Shown in pieces: positions 36,516 through 49,535 of a DNA stretch of 64,000 nt. How positions within the stretch are numbered: position 1 is the stretch's first letter; the number at the start of each line of letters is the position of its first letter. A program made the translations under genes and the position numbers. The stretch is from Telopea speciosissima (Eukaryota > Streptophyta > Magnoliopsida > Proteales > Proteaceae): the NCBI RefSeq assembly GCF_018873765.1, contig NC_057925.1:5901568-5965567 (forward strand). The letters are read 5' to 3'. The notes under the pieces were generated by a model. The model made no database searches. It was not told the DNA's origin and saw nothing but the letters and a program-made list of their open reading frames with translations.

Positions 36516-39500
36516 CATTAGGTTGGGATCAGCAACCACCAATTCTATCTTTGATATCGGTATTTAAATCCTTGGATTGATGGTTCACTTTCAAAACTAT
36601 TACTTCGGATTCTAAGGGTGCGCTTGGTAACGTTTTGCAGAACGTGTTTCTGCATTCTTTCGTTCTCCAAGAATGGAAAACTAGCAAATCGTGTTTGGCA
36701 TTTTTATTATTTTTTTAAAAAAAGGAGAAAAACCTGACTCATCGATGTCATCTTCACCTCGCCTCTGTCGTTGGATGAACTGAACCTACTCTAACCATGT
36801 GGATTATACTTTTCCTCATACTACCATTGGTGTGGTGTGGAAGATTCCCCATACAGACGTCGTGGTAAATAACCTAAGAGAGCAGGATTTAGAGGAAAAA
36901 ACAAAAAAAAGAGTTGATGTGTCCATTTGATGGTTAAATGGGCATCACCACCAAACAACTTCTACTGTCTAGAAAAAAATATTATTTATTATATAACTTA
37001 TGAGAGTTTTCCTCTTATTTTTTAATAAAAAAAATAAAAAGAAAAATGATTAAAGAAAATAATTCTATTAATCTTATGCAATTTTGTATTGGTGATCAAC
37101 TCAACAAGCTACGTTTTCCCGTACCATCATAAACTGATAAAAAGATAAAAGGGTTTCTCATGATGCTAGTGTAAAAAGAATCTGTATAACCAATGGATGT
37201 GCAAAGAACAATATTATCTACATAGAATCCACATGGTCAAAGTAGGAGAGAGAATAATATAGATCCTTATGTAAGAGAGAAATAGTATTCTGGCATTGTG
37301 GCAATTCTTTTCCTAGTAAAAAAAATATAGAAACTTTTTTTGCTACACTACCCATATACAGATTCCTTTATACCCTCCTCACATAATCAATAGTGGGATC
37401 CACATGTGGGTCCCATATAGATGATATCATTTTCAATCCCCCAATGGTTGTAGTGTGTAGATTCTTTTTTACACTGCCCAACCTTGTAAGAAACACTTTC
37501 CCAAAAACTATATACCTTTCAGCATTTTATAAACCATGATCATCATATGCATGCATATCAATGACACGTGGCACGTCCAAGGTGTGGGGTCCATAAACTA
37601 GAAAGCTCTATGAAATATAACCAAACTTAGATAAGTTTATCTGTGAAAATATGTCTATTTACATGTGTCTTTATCTTATGCATTGACCTATTTTACCTAT
37701 AATTATCTTTGTTAGAAAATGACTTTTGATATTAAATAAACTAAGGATAATTAGATTAAAAATTTAGTGGTTAGGGTTGTTAGTTGTTACTTAAAAAAAT
37801 TAATTACTTTTAATTTAACTGTCAAAATCATGGCCCTTTCAACATTAGGTTTGTTTATATATAGAAGGGAAAGAAAAGACAAACACTCTTTTGTACTCTT
37901 TTTGTATGTTACTTAAGCCATAAAACAATTGTTATATTAATAAATACTTTCTTAATTTTCTAATCTTCCCAAGTGTCCATACCCTCTTTCCCCAACCCTA
38001 ACCTTAAGGAAAGATTTAGGTATATTAACACCTCCACAAAGTAATATTATTTTTTTTTTATAAATATGTGGATTAAGTCTCCTCTGAAAACTATCCAACC
38101 CATCAAGGGCTCTCACCAACTCCTCATCTGCAGAGTCCACATTTCCGACCAGAAGATGACAACCTAATGTCAATAGAGACTAAAAATTTTGATAAAAAAA
38201 ATGCGGTTTGATTCACTAATACATACAAAAATAAATGTTTAGTGAGCCAAAACACAAAAGATTAGTTGATAATTGAAGAAAAACCAAGTCTCTAATAGTC
38301 CAAAATTAATTGGCTATATCAACTATTAATATATTTGGAATTGCCAATTAGTGAACTCATAGAATTGCTAATCTACTAATAATTTTATTTAAGAAAAGGT
38401 TTCTTTTTATGATGCATGTAGGTATTACATGACATGGCAATTTGAATGCAACAATATATTGGAACAAAGAGAATATAATGCTAAGAATCTTTGTCTAAGA
38501 AATGAAAGATTTTGTATTTCTTAATTTGAACACTTAAATTCATTCTTGTCAAATATAAGCATTACTTCTTGTATGTTCGCTCTTAAAAGATACATATATA
38601 GTTTACGCAAATCACGAAAACTAAGCCAACCAATTTACCAAAACCACCCCTTCAAATGGTTAATTTACTGAAAATGGAAGAGGAGCCAAGAAAGATGGCC
38701 TTCTTGATTGGTATGGTCTCCTATGTTTGAACAAGGAATGGAGACGCAATCCAATTTGTTCATTGATTACTCTTCTTCATTGATTATAATAATAAGGTAC
38801 ACAACATAAGAAAGAGAGAGAGAGAGAGAGAGAGAGATCATTCTTGAAAAGGAAATATATGTTCTTACACAGACCAGTTTGAAAATTACTTGTGATATTT
38901 TGATTAAAAATTTATAGATTTTCTTACAAGTGGTAAGTTTCATTGATTTTCTGTTATTTCATAGAGAAAAATGAAAAGAAATGAAGATCAAAGAACATTT
39001 ATAGTCAAAATAGGTTGTAGGAATCAACATTAATCAGATTAAGGGTCACCATATGTTGATCCAATTTTTGAAACCGCGAAGACCTTGAGGAGGGTGAATG
39101 TTCACGTACGTGAAAAACTCACAACCGTTCAGATGGAACATTCCCACATAATAGATTCATGCTTTGCTTGAGGGGTTGAAGAGTTCATATCCTCTCCATG
39201 TACATAGATAGTAATTACTCTTCACATACCCTATTTGTTGCCCCTTATTTTTGGGGGTAATAGATATGGAAGTACATAATACAAATTACATAAAGTTACA
39301 CAAAATTACAGTGCTATAGAGGGGAGTATAGTATTACAGAGTTATTGAGGGAACAGAACTAAGGAACCTAGGAAGGTAGAGTGCAACTTAGGTTCTCGTA
39401 CGAGACAGAGCAGCACAGATGGAATCCAAGGGAGGTGGGTCTCACAGTCTGATCCCATCAATGGGGCTCGAAACCCGTACAAGAATCGTTCTCGTACAAG

Positions 39501-41128
39501 AACCTAAGCCAGCCTTGAGAAGGGAGTGGGGGGGGGGGGGCGACTCCGTTGGCAGCAATCTCTGGCTTGCATCGTCCATCACTGTGCTGGAATAGGGAAC
39601 AAGTTGCACTGCAACAACATCAGATCATTCCATACCTTCTTTTTTTTTTTTTTCTCTCCTATGAAAAGATAATTCCATACCTTGAAAGTCACTATGATGA
39701 ATCAAGGGACTAGTGACATATTTGTTGCCAACTTGTGGTAATCACAATGACAAGAAAATTTGTAATGAAGAAAAATTTCCCCATCAAAATGATAGTCGAT
39801 AGAATACATGGCTACAAGACAACATACCTAAGCCCTAGGATGGATACATCCGATTTTATCTTTGGTTGGTTGGTACAGAATCTAGATTTTTTTTAAAAAG
39901 TTTATCCGAAAGAAGTAAGAGGGTTTGGTGGGGATTTTGCGGCTTTGATGATAATTTATTTGCTTGGGATGGTTGGTTGAGAGTTCTTTTTTTCTAAAAT
40001 TAGAAATCCCCCTGTCTTTTATTTTATCTTCTATTCCAATCCTTAGTTTTACGGGGAAGGAGGGAGAGAGGAAAGGCGAGATCATGGATTTAGTCCACGA
40101 AATTATCTCCTTTAGTTTCCTGTCCGGCTCAGTTTCCCAGTCCCTCTAATAAGGGGGGAGAGGGTGACCCCACCCGAGGAGATTGTTTGGGCAAGGTTAG
40201 CCTCCTTGTTAGGGGGGCTAGGCTTGGCAGGGAACTTGAGGACATAAAGATCCTATCGGTGATGGTGTTGGTCGTCTCTAATATTTATATCAATATTGGT
40301 ACCTATCAGATTCTCGATCACAATGCTATTTTTTTTATGGTTTTTTTTCCCATTACTAACTCAATGCACTATAACGATTCGCTATTTGCCACATGACAAC
40401 AGTACATGGGTGAGTCCATGTGATTGAAGATCAAACAAGCTTCTCATTGGCATAATTTCAGTTTTAAAATGAGTAGAGGAAGTACCTAAAATTATAGCCT
40501 ATTTTGTACTTTATATTCACTCAAGTTGATAGTATTTTGATAATTTTATGTAGGCTTTGATTCATAGATTGATCTCCTTACTTTGTATTAAAATTTGGCC
40601 ATTGAGATGTATGTGAGGTCCTCTATAAGTTGGACTAACACATGTTCTATCAAGTGGTAAATAGTGAATTATTATATTTAACTATGCATAGTGACACATA
40701 GAGATCCGTTTTTGAATCAATAAAATGAGATTTATAATGTATCCGACAATTCGTATTTAGTCAAATATCGATATTGTTGCGGGTGAAAACTGAAGGGTAC
40801 ACACACCCTCAGATGAGTCATTTTGCAAAAAGAGAAAGAAGACACAAGAGGTGAACCAGAGCTAGCCCCGCTGTAATCCTCCAATGCCAAAGTCAGTTTC
40901 CAAGGCAATCAGTCAAGATGGAGAGATATGTTTGAGAAGAAACGTAGAACCAGATCAGGGTTCTTCAACCTTAGCTGAGTTGCGTCAAGAATTGGTTCTA
41001 AAATGGTGGATTGAGTTCAACCTGGCTTACTTGGAGTCTTCGGCTGACCTTTATAGGCGATTTGGAGGAGACGCCATGATATGACATGATGGTGCTTTGT
41101 GTCTGTATACAATCCAAGATGTGTGTCA
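36516..41128. other. Long intergenic stretch, no gene seen
   Basis: It includes a GA microsatellite (38811-38837), a poly-G run near 39529-39540 and a poly-T run near 39636. Small frames at 37952, 39882, 39964, 40187 and 40884 show no domain I recognise. The last (66 codons) has the most protein-like composition but cannot be supported as a gene. Confidence 0.4.
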
Positions 41129-41810
41129 GGTAGGGGTGTCAATCGGTTGGTTCGGTCTGGGTTTTTTGGTTTTAGTGTGGTTTTAAAGGAAATCGAAATC
41201 GAACCAATAAGGACTTTTTGGCTCGGTTTCAGTTTCGGTGCGGTTTGGTTTCGTGTCGATTTCGGTTTATGATAATGGGTTTATAACTATTTGGATTCGA
41301 TTTGGTACCGGATTTTTTTAAACAAGTTGGGTTCGATTTGTACCTATTTTCTTCTCTTTCTCTTTTCAACTACATAAAATATTTAGTTAACCTTTTGGGA
41401 TTGGTGTGTGGTTTGTGTGATTATATTTTCATAAAAAAAAAATCTACATAAAATATTTCATTAGCCCCACACTTAGAAAGGAGATCAATGGATCAAGCAT
41501 TGTTACAAATCAATTTTCCTATTTTCATAACCTCATACTCATTGATGTGTAACAATTTTCCTTACAATCATAATTTGCTCACTAATATTAAAATCAATTC
41601 AATTATTCATAATCGTATACTCATTATTTTTTTATCGGTTCCATTCAGTTCGATTTTCGATTTATTATTGATCGGTCTGGTGCGATCCAGTTTTCAACTA
41701 GTGTTGTCATACCCCAGTCCAAAACCAATCCAATAAGGATCAATTTGATTCAGTCTCAGGTTTTTTTGATCGATCTTAATGGTTCGGGTTAGGATTTGAC
41801 ACCCTTAGGG
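41129..41810. mobile_element. TIR element with ggttcggttt-rich arms
   Basis: The left end (taggggtgtcaatcggttgg) and reversed right end (taagggtgtcaaatcctaac) are inverted repeats, and both arms are rich in ggtttcggttc-type sequence. It resembles the element at 9152-9523. No target duplication was identified. The small frame at 41488-41736 lies in its AT-rich centre and is not a gene. Confidence 0.5.
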
Positions 41811-42369
41811 GTAGGCTTCATTTGTCTCGAAATGGTGGGCTGGGCATTCCTGGTTCCAAAGGTTTTTATAGATCAATATCGAACCCTGCTCTTATAAGAA
41901 CCGGCTTTCAAATTTGCCACGTGTCATTCACCGTAGAGATTATTTTTAGTGACACATCAGAAATCGATCACGACAGATACCTATATTACAAATCAATTGA
42001 TACGATTGAGTGATTGACCTCAGACAGATTCCTTAAAACCGTGGAAGAGATGGGTTCAACCACCACCCCCACCACCACCATATGTGGGGTCCGTGGGCTT
42101 TCTGCCAGATCCTAAAAATAATAAAATTTGACGTGGTTGCACAGGTGCAGAGGTCTTTCTACAGTTTCTGTTTGGGGGTTTCAAATTTCAACCACATTGA
42201 ATAATGGATTCGTTTTCTATTTCTGTTGTTTGTTTTGTTTTGTTTGACCCACTGGCCCACCTTCATTCATGGCGCCGCCCACAATCCGTCCTTAATCCTT
42301 ATCCTTCGCCAAGGGAGTAAACATAAATGGGCTTGGGCTTGGGCTTGGGCTTGGACTGAGACAATGGAT
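41811..42369. other. Intergenic, no gene seen
   Basis: It contains short cac-rich (42058-42079) and gcttgg-rich (42330-42353) tracts. No gene or RNA was seen. Confidence 0.35.
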
Positions 42370-42640
42370 TTAGAAATCGGTATTGTATCATAGGTAGCAG
42401 ATACCGATATCTGATCGCACCAGCATAATTAATCGTATCAGTCACACATAAGGTGCTAGCTTACGATATATCAGCCTTTTCCCTTTTTCTTATGTGGTTG
42501 CGGATTCAGTGATTGATCCTCAAAAAATAATTCAGACTTACCATACCAGACCAGTATAGGCCGATTCAACTGATACATATCAATATAAATATCGGCCGAG
42601 ACAGATACTGTTACAGACACAAGTAAAACCTTGGCTTTGA
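42370..42640. mobile_element. Decayed GTATCG-type element
   Basis: It carries repeated ggtatt, gataccgatatc, cgtatcag and cggccga segments and ends taaaaccttgg, as do 24187-24300 and, with changes, 59045-59728. No clear target duplication. Confidence 0.4.
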
Positions 42641-44190
42641 CGCTTTGTTGTTTGACAATGATTTAATGTAATTTGACTTTTTTTTTTTTAATTTTCACCT
42701 GGGAACCCCATAGGAATTTGGCTGAGAAATTTTCAAACTGTCACGGTTAGGTTTACCAAAAGTTTGAATGCTACTTAATGGAGTGGGTCTTGGGCTTCTT
42801 TATTTGACTTGGCTTGGCCTTTAATCTTTATGGTGTGTGGCTCGAGACGGCTTGACCTGACTTTGTGCGTCAAGTTACCTCATACCTGTGACCTTTTTTA
42901 TCATTCCAATTTCAAGTTATAATGTTTGATGTTTCACTCTTTTGGAAAGGTTTTTGGATTGGATTTCCTTTCTAATTAGCAAATTAGTTTACTAAACTAA
43001 CTCTTATGTCTTAAGCATTAAATTATCCTAAAACTTGTACTTTAAGTAATAAAAATATCCCAATAGAAGCTTTTTTTTGGGCTTAGGAACCTTTAAGTGA
43101 ACTTAACCTTAAATGGTTGAGGAATCAGAATTGAATCGGTTGATTCGAATCAAAATCAATTAAGATTAATCTTGATCCTGAAAGATTCCTACAACCCGGC
43201 CTTTTATGTAGGATGTATGTTTGATTCATAATTGGAAAACCAGATTTTAATGGGTCGAGTCGAATCAAAATTTTGGAAAACCTGATAAGGAGTCGTGTAG
43301 ACTAGGTTAGGATAAAAAAAAATGACGAGACTCGATCATAAATCATCTGAGTTAAATAAGACTTAGTATTTTTACCCGAGTCATGATAGACTTAGCGAGT
43401 TTAATTGGTTTTTAAAAACCATAGAGCCAATTCACTTAGAGACTGAGTTGAGTAAACTGGTAGATCTGTATTCTAAAACAATATGAAACCCTCAACTCCT
43501 CGTCTCCCTTCTCTTGTTCAATGGTATAAACTCAAAATGCATTGATATATGATTTCTTGATATTTTTTTTTTCTACTTTTCTCATATTTTTCTGTATTTT
43601 TTTATTATTATTTTACTACTTCATATATATATATTTATTGCATTACAAGATACAAAAAAATGACTCATCACGATCGAACTTGACAACCAAGTCCCAGCTT
43701 TTACTAAAAGACAAGTCGAGTAAGAAAACCGGTTTTTTCCACTATGATTTGATCTTCATATTAGCAGAAAAGCAATGAAACTTACCTCTTTCTATAAAAT
43801 AAAATAAAAATCCCAAATTTAATGAAGAAAAAGAGTTTTAAAAAAATATTTTTGAAAATCCTAACCTCTTCCTTATTTCAATTCTAGGGTTCTGACCAAT
43901 TTTGGGCAAGATAGGCAGATCCCATGCTTGATTCTAGAACCTTTTTTATTTAAGAAAACTCAATCACAGTCAACATTTATTACTTGTAGAATTGCAATAA
44001 AAGGTAATCGATCATAGAGATGACATAACAAGAAAGTGATACATGTGATTAATACTTATATATATGGGACCCTACGAGTTGATTTGCCACACCAGTTTTT
44101 ATTTATTTAGCACAAAACACCTTCATAGTGTAGGCTTTGGATCCGACACTATTAGAATAAAAAATATTTTTTAAAAAATTTATGGGAAAA
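42641..44190. other. AT-rich intergenic sequence, no gene seen
   Basis: The 78-codon frame at 43542-43778 is Phe/Ile/Leu/Tyr-rich because the DNA is T-rich and shows no domain. Confidence 0.4.
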
Positions 44191-44333
44191 AGAACGTTGT
44201 TTGGTCGTGTGTCCCTATGTCTAGACATAGAAGTTGATAAAATTACCATTATACCCCCAGGTTGGATGCCTAGGCTTGAGCTCCCATTGACCCCTTCACT
44301 AGTGTAGAGGGTAACACGACCAAGTAACGTTCT
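44191..44333. mobile_element. Hairpin element with gaacgtt ends
   Basis: The left end agaacgttgtttggtcgtgt pairs with the reversed right end agaacgttacttggtcgtgt. The arms then diverge. The tgtctagacata segment is similar to the arm motif of the hairpin at 3231-3354, and the caagtaacgttc end resembles 9918-9931. Confidence 0.5.
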
Positions 44334-44975
44334 CTCTTCCAAACTTTATTTACTAATTCCAATTGAGCTGAAACTTGAAATGCGAGAAGGGATCATAATT
44401 ATGAGCAGCTCAATGTCACCTCAACTTTAAAAAAAAAAAAAAAAAAAAACCCTCCACCATGTGTCATATTACTTCAGATTTTTTTTTTAATTTAATAATC
44501 AATTTAATTTATTTCCATATGAAATTCTTTAAGAAATGTCATTTTCTTTGGAAATAATTGAAGGACAAAATATTTTGGATTTTAGTATTGCCTTTGCCTC
44601 TACACAAATTTGAGTGAAATATAAAATGGTTGTGAGTGTTCTCCCTTCAACCTATCCTCCTAAATGCCTTATACATGAATTTATAAGTGGTCTATAGGCA
44701 CATAATCAAATCACCTTTGACAAATTTACTTGAGGGAGGGAGAGAGGGAAGGAGGAACCAACTTGTAAAAGGCAACCATTGGATTAATTTTGTTTAATAA
44801 TAATATTGACATCATTATTTTTCATGTCACTCATTAGATAAAAAATTACAATTAATATGACCCTTGGATGGGTGAAAATTTCATCCTCTCTACCCCTAGA
44901 AACAAACACATGAGAGACAAAAAATTCAAAGGTTGACAATTTTACAGTTTTTTCAAACTTGTATCTAAACGGATT
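44334..44975. other. AT-rich intergenic sequence, no gene seen
   Basis: There is a poly-A run near 44430-44448. No gene, RNA or bounded element was found. Confidence 0.4.
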
Positions 44976-45133
44976 GAGCTCCTCTCCAGGGAGCCCAGCA
45001 CAACCCAGGGAGCATCTAGCCATTGGGCTGTGTTGCACACATCCCTAGGTGTGCGCCGAGATGTGTGTGGCACAGCCCAACCCTTGGATGCCCCCTGAGC
45101 ACTCCCTGGGTGCTGAGCTCCCTGGAGAGGAGC
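44976..45133. mobile_element. GC-rich hairpin element, about 158 bp
   Basis: The left arm gagctcctctccagggagcc pairs with the reversed right arm gctcctctccagggagctca. Pairing continues imperfectly through cagcac(a)accc(a)gggag and ttgggctgtg. The block is GC-rich in an AT-rich background. The minus-strand frame at 44784-45038 is a by-product. Confidence 0.6.
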
Positions 45134-47078
45134 CGGATCTTATCTAAACCTAGGTAAGCATGATTGTCAACATTTCATCCTATCATTCCTGATAATATTA
45201 TTTTTGTACAATTAAGGCATCCAAAGACTTAACATTTATGGTGTTCTAAAACTTCTTTAAGTCCTCCCTACCAAAGGAAAAAAATTCAAAAATATAACTG
45301 ATCTTTTAGGTATTAATTCAAAGTGACCTGATCAAGTGCAAACATAAGCAAACAAGAAATGGAAAAAAAAAAAAAAAAGGAAGACAAAAAGGCTATCAAA
45401 AATTTTCAAAACCAACTAAATATTACTTTTTTGGTTAGATTTTTGAAAGTTTAATTTTCTATATAAGAAAATCTCAATTTTAAAAGTTCTATACTATTAG
45501 ATGCAAAGTCTTATGTACTATTAACTGTAGAGGTCAAGTTTGGTGTGCTTGACTCTGAAGTGTGGTATTTCCAATAAATGCCCTTTTATATAAAACTAAT
45601 TAGACCAATTTTATACAGAAAATGATTATCTGTAAGGCATAATAGTAATTAGACTGATTTCTAGATTCTTGACTCCAACAATCTCCCTCAAACCCTCAAA
45701 ATTACTTGTCCTATAGCTAACCAATTTCTTCAAGGTAGTTACTTGAAGGAGTCAATCCTAGAAATTTTTCATTTAATATGAGGAAAAATGGTTCTTATAC
45801 GTCTACTATAAATATTTCCATGTAGATCGATAATATGACGTGGCTATTCTGACGATTGGATAGAGAAGTCGTAATATAAATTATCCTCATATCAACTTTT
45901 AGAGCCTAATTCAATCAAATACACTTCTGTGTCTAGTCATGCATCCCATGTATACAACTTTACCTATGGGTAGAGGGTGTAAGCCGTAAGGGAAGTCTAT
46001 CAAAAAATTTGAGCCTCATTTGATCTGCCACTATAAACCAGACTCCCCCTCCCCTTCCCCCTCCCCCTTCATTCAAAAGAAACCACTCTATCACGTGCTC
46101 AATGAGTTGATTAGGCGGGTGAAATACTAGTCCCAAGTAGTAAGCAGTGAGGCCAGACCATCATTGCTTGAGCACCCCAACAAGAAAAGGCCTACCACTA
46201 TATAAACTAGATCTATATCGATCTCAACCTAAAAAAGCGGATTGTTTCGAAAGCTAAAGTTTTCCTGGGTTTGGGTTATAACTCGAATGTTAGCTTTTTC
46301 GTCCCAATGGAGTCTCCCTCTAAGAACAACTAAGTTTGTCAGAGCCGGCCCAAATATAGATCGGCACTCTAAGGCCTTTTTGAAGAGCGCACACAAAAGG
46401 GAAAGCCGTGGAGACGGCAGACTCATCAGTCAAGCATACCTAACAACGTTCATTTGAAAATTAAAAAGAAAAATCTATTCGAAGGAAATGAGAGATATTT
46501 TGTTCCACCCCTCCCTCCCCAAAAAACAAAAACATAGATTAAACATGTGCAATACTATTACTACATATGCAACATGCTTCTATTCTTCAAAGAGACTACT
46601 TTCAAAGAATCTTTATTAGATTTTTGATGGGCGGAACTCATAATATCATTCCTTTTCTTTCATTGTTCTTTTAGTACTAATCCCAAGCATACGAAATAGT
46701 AAAAAATAGTCCAAAAAGTTTTTTAATTTAAAAAAAAAATTTATTTTTCTAGCAACTTCCCTTTGGATAAGATTTTGAGAAATATTTTAATTACTGGGAC
46801 AAGAGTTAGGGTTTTTTTTTTACCAATTGTTTACATTAAGGGTTTGTTTGGCATATATGATATGGTTTTTTTTTTTTTTTTTAATGATATTTTTAGCATT
46901 CCGCATGCCTTGGTAACAGGAAAGAGACAACAATGGGGTTAGGGAAAAAGCAAAACTATTCTTTACCTTCTCAGTTCAAATTTGTAGTATCTCTTTTTTT
47001 TCTTTTTATTTTTGATGGATCGTTTGGTTTAGTTTTAACTTAATGTTTTGTTTGTTTGAACTTTGAAGTTAAAACAAG
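45134..47078. other. AT-rich intergenic sequence, no gene seen
   Basis: It contains poly-A (45363-45377) and poly-T (46866-46881) runs. Paired short frames on opposite strands near 46229-46457 overlap one another and have no domain. Confidence 0.35.
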
Positions 47079-47189
47079 GGAAGTAGTTTTCTATTCCGGA
47101 GTGTGGCCTACGCCAGCACTCCCTTGAGTTTATCTCTCTCCTCTCTTGAGTGCTGGTGTGGGCCACACTACCAGACAGAGTTCTTTTCC
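47079..47189. mobile_element. Hairpin element, family of gtgtggcctacgccagcactc, copy 1
   Basis: The arms are ggaagtagttttctattccgg with gagtgtggcctacgccagca on the left, and the reversed right side reads ggaaaagaactctgtctggt then agtgtggcccacaccagca. A second copy lies at 48640-48771. Confidence 0.6.
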
Positions 47190-47288
47190 CCTAAAAACAA
47201 TTTAGCGCAATATTTAACTTCCTCATTACTTTCAATCAATCAAAATCTATGATTAGATATTTCATGCTTTATTTTATATATTAGGGTA

Positions 47289-47322
47289 AAGGTTTTCTGA
47301 GCCACCAGGGAGGGCATGCTAG

Positions 47323-47355
<33 letters not shown>

Positions 47356-47461
47356 TCTCTGTTCCTAATATGAAACGACTTCGTTGCCCTCCCCATATAT
47401 GAAACTGTTCCATCACACCTCATTGGTGCACTCCTCTATGCCGTGTGCTGAGAAATCCTTC
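47289..47461. mobile_element. Short inverted-repeat element containing a CT microsatellite
   Basis: The left end aaggttttctgagccacc and the reversed right end aaggatttctcagcacac form an imperfect inverted repeat. A (CT)n run occupies 47324-47351. No coding capacity. Confidence 0.4.
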
Positions 47462-47596
47462 TCTCTTTTTACAAATTTTATTTTTCTATAAATGTGAAAC
47501 ATCTTTAGTTTCGTTCTAGCAGCAAGAATTACAGATTAACTGAGTTACGATGTGTAAAAGCATATTTTAGATTCAGTACTGTGAGGAACTGGGATC

Positions 47597-47692
47597 CAAG
47601 ACAAGGCAAGGCGCGCAATGATCGCCTTACAACTGCTGAGCGCCTTGCCCGAGTGGGGGTATGGCAGTCATTGCGTGTCTCGCCGTGTCTTG
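47597..47692. repeat. Hairpin of about 96 bp
   Basis: The left arm caagacaaggcaaggcgcgc (then aatga) pairs with the reversed right arm caagacacggcgagacacgc (then aatga). No target duplication was found. Confidence 0.5.
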
Positions 47693-48204
47693 ACAGCACG
47701 GTCCTGTCGAGCAGTTCGGCAGTAGAGGATCAAAATTGGAGGAACTGGGCTAATTAACTGTGGTATGTTTCTATGTCTTAGTGTTGAATGTGAAGGAGAT
47801 TTCTCCACTGAGGACCTGCTGAGAGGTGTAGTGTTCTTCTGTTGGAGAATTATCAAGAGTGCTTAGGGAAGGACTGTTTGAGTTCTCTCATCTGTTTGTC
47901 TTGCTTTGATTTTTGAATTTCTATTCTCTTCTATTCTCAGGAAAATGAAGGGAAGAAATATTTATAGCCTTCCTTTCTCTTTGATTTTTTTTTGTCATGG
48001 TCAGGTGAAGGCATCTATGTTATGTATTGTGTGTTGTAACGCCATGAAAAAGATAAGTACCCATTGCCACCCGTGAGCAAACCCTTTTTTTGTTTGGTCA
48101 ATAAAACTAAATTGATAAGAGTATGAAGGGCTCATGGTCATGGTATCCCGGCCTCTTACATAATTGGACAAGCCATGGAATGGAGTTTGACCAAGTGGTT
48201 GCAC

Positions 48205-48455
48205 ACTCTTAACGACATCGTTTTCCGAGCTAAGGAGTCAGTAATATTGTTGATACACCGAGATATGTAAGCAAAGGAGCACTCTAAAAGAAAGGTCATC
48301 AGGTATTGAATGTCCTGAGCAACTGAGAGGATTTCCGTTGGTGTCCACCGATCTCTTTTGCAGAATGGAGATTATGGTCTGATTATCGGACTCAACAATT
48401 AGCTTTTCATAGCTCTCTGAGAGTGCATGAAGAATCCCAAATCTTGCGGGGAGGG
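48205..48455 (-). pseudogene. Frameshifted RNase H (RVT_3) domain remnant
   Basis: The minus strand first encodes FGILHALSESYEKLIVESDN and QTIISIL, in which IVESD carries the catalytic Asp. After a one-base frameshift near 48360 the next frame reads KRDRWTPTEILSVAQDIQYL and ends ECSFAYISRCINNITDSLA-RK. The final motif corresponds to the conserved H/R-x3-N-x2-AD-x-LA end of retroelement RNase H. There is no reverse transcriptase beside it. It is likely a LINE 3' remnant. Confidence 0.6.
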
Positions 48456-48639
48456 GGATTGGAATCTACACGCCACAACAATGGTGGTGTGAAGAAAGGT
48501 GTCATTTACATTGAGCTCACATAGGTCAGAGAAGAAGAGAGTGTCATTGTGGGTCCCAATGCTCATTATGTGAGAAGACATAAGATGAAATTTGTACCCC
48601 ATCGTGGAGATGTTTTTTCCAAAAAAATGTTTATAGATG

Positions 48640-48771
48640 AAAGTTCTTTGTTCGGGAGTGTGGCCTATGCCTCCATATGAAAAGACACTTTTGCCCCCTT
48701 GTTTTGAGGAGAGAGATAGACACGTGGGAGTGCTGGCGTAGGCCACACTCCCGGACAGAAAACTACTTCCC
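48640..48771. mobile_element. Hairpin element, family of gtgtggcctacgccagcactc, copy 2
   Basis: The left arm gaaagttctttgttcgggag and gtgtggcctatgcc pair with the reversed right arm ggaagtagttttctgtccgg and gagtgtggcctacgccagca. It is the same family as 47079-47189 but with a longer loop. The overlapping minus-strand frames at 48399-48940 are not supported as a gene. Confidence 0.6.
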
Positions 48772-49248
48772 AATATTTATATATCAACTTTTGGGGTAAA
48801 AGTAGTGCACAACGCCAGCTCAAAAATTTGCACACCTCCTCACATATCAATGTCCATGTAAGGGGGTGATATGTCATAAATGCCCCTCCCCCTATTGTCA
48901 GATTCCTAAAAAAGGTTAACTCATTTGGCGGAAACTTCACTCTGATAGTGTGGGAAACCCTCTCCCCAACTTTTAAACCACCTATTTGGCAAAATAAATA
49001 TGCAACATCAAATTGTTAGGCCACCATGGAGGGAATAGGAATCTCTCTTCACAGTCCTCAACTAAAAAAGAGCATAGTTGTTTGGAAAGGAATTAATCCA
49101 GAACTATCTTTATCCCCCTAAAAGAGAACCAATGAGAATATGTCAACCTTCTTGTGAGACTAATTACTTCCAAATATATAAAAGCTCTAATCTGTCCTCG
49201 AATGAGAGTTAGTCACCCACCTAGATACGTTTGGGATTCCAAAAATAG
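48772..49248. other. Intergenic, no gene seen
   Basis: No convincing frame, RNA gene or bounded element was found. Confidence 0.35.
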
Positions 49249-49257
49249 ATGCTAACT

Positions 49258-49526
49258 AGGGGTGTAAATGAATAGCCGAAATCCGTTTCCGTATCTGTGT
49301 CCGTATCCGTTTAGCACTATCCGAATCCGTCCGAAAGCTAAACGGATGCAGATATGGATAGGCTATAGCTATCCGAAAAACTATGTTTACATGTAAACAA
49401 ATAAAATATTCGATCCGTATCCATGTCCGTATCCGTTTAGCACTATCTGAATCTGTCCGATACCTAATCGGATGTAGATGCGCATATAGCACTATCCGAG
49501 CCGAATCCGATCCGTTTACAGCCCCA
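49258..49526. mobile_element. MITE with 9 bp target duplication
   Basis: Identical 9-mers atgctaact flank it at 49249-49257 and 49527-49535. The ends are aggggtgtaaatgaatagcc on the left and, reversed, tggggctgtaaacgg on the right. The interior repeats ccgtatccgtttagcactat. A 9 bp duplication and aggggtgtaa ends link it to 1724-2351, which suggests MULE ancestry. Confidence 0.7.
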
Positions 49527-49535
49527 ATGCTAACT

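Noticed and set aside
40884..41084. 66-codon plus-strand frame of protein-like composition
   Set aside because: No motif, no splice partners and no homolog that I can name, so it cannot be supported as a gene.
48399..48940. Minus-strand frames of 124 and 91 codons
   Set aside because: They run through the hairpin element at 48640-48771 and are out of frame with the RNase H remnant.
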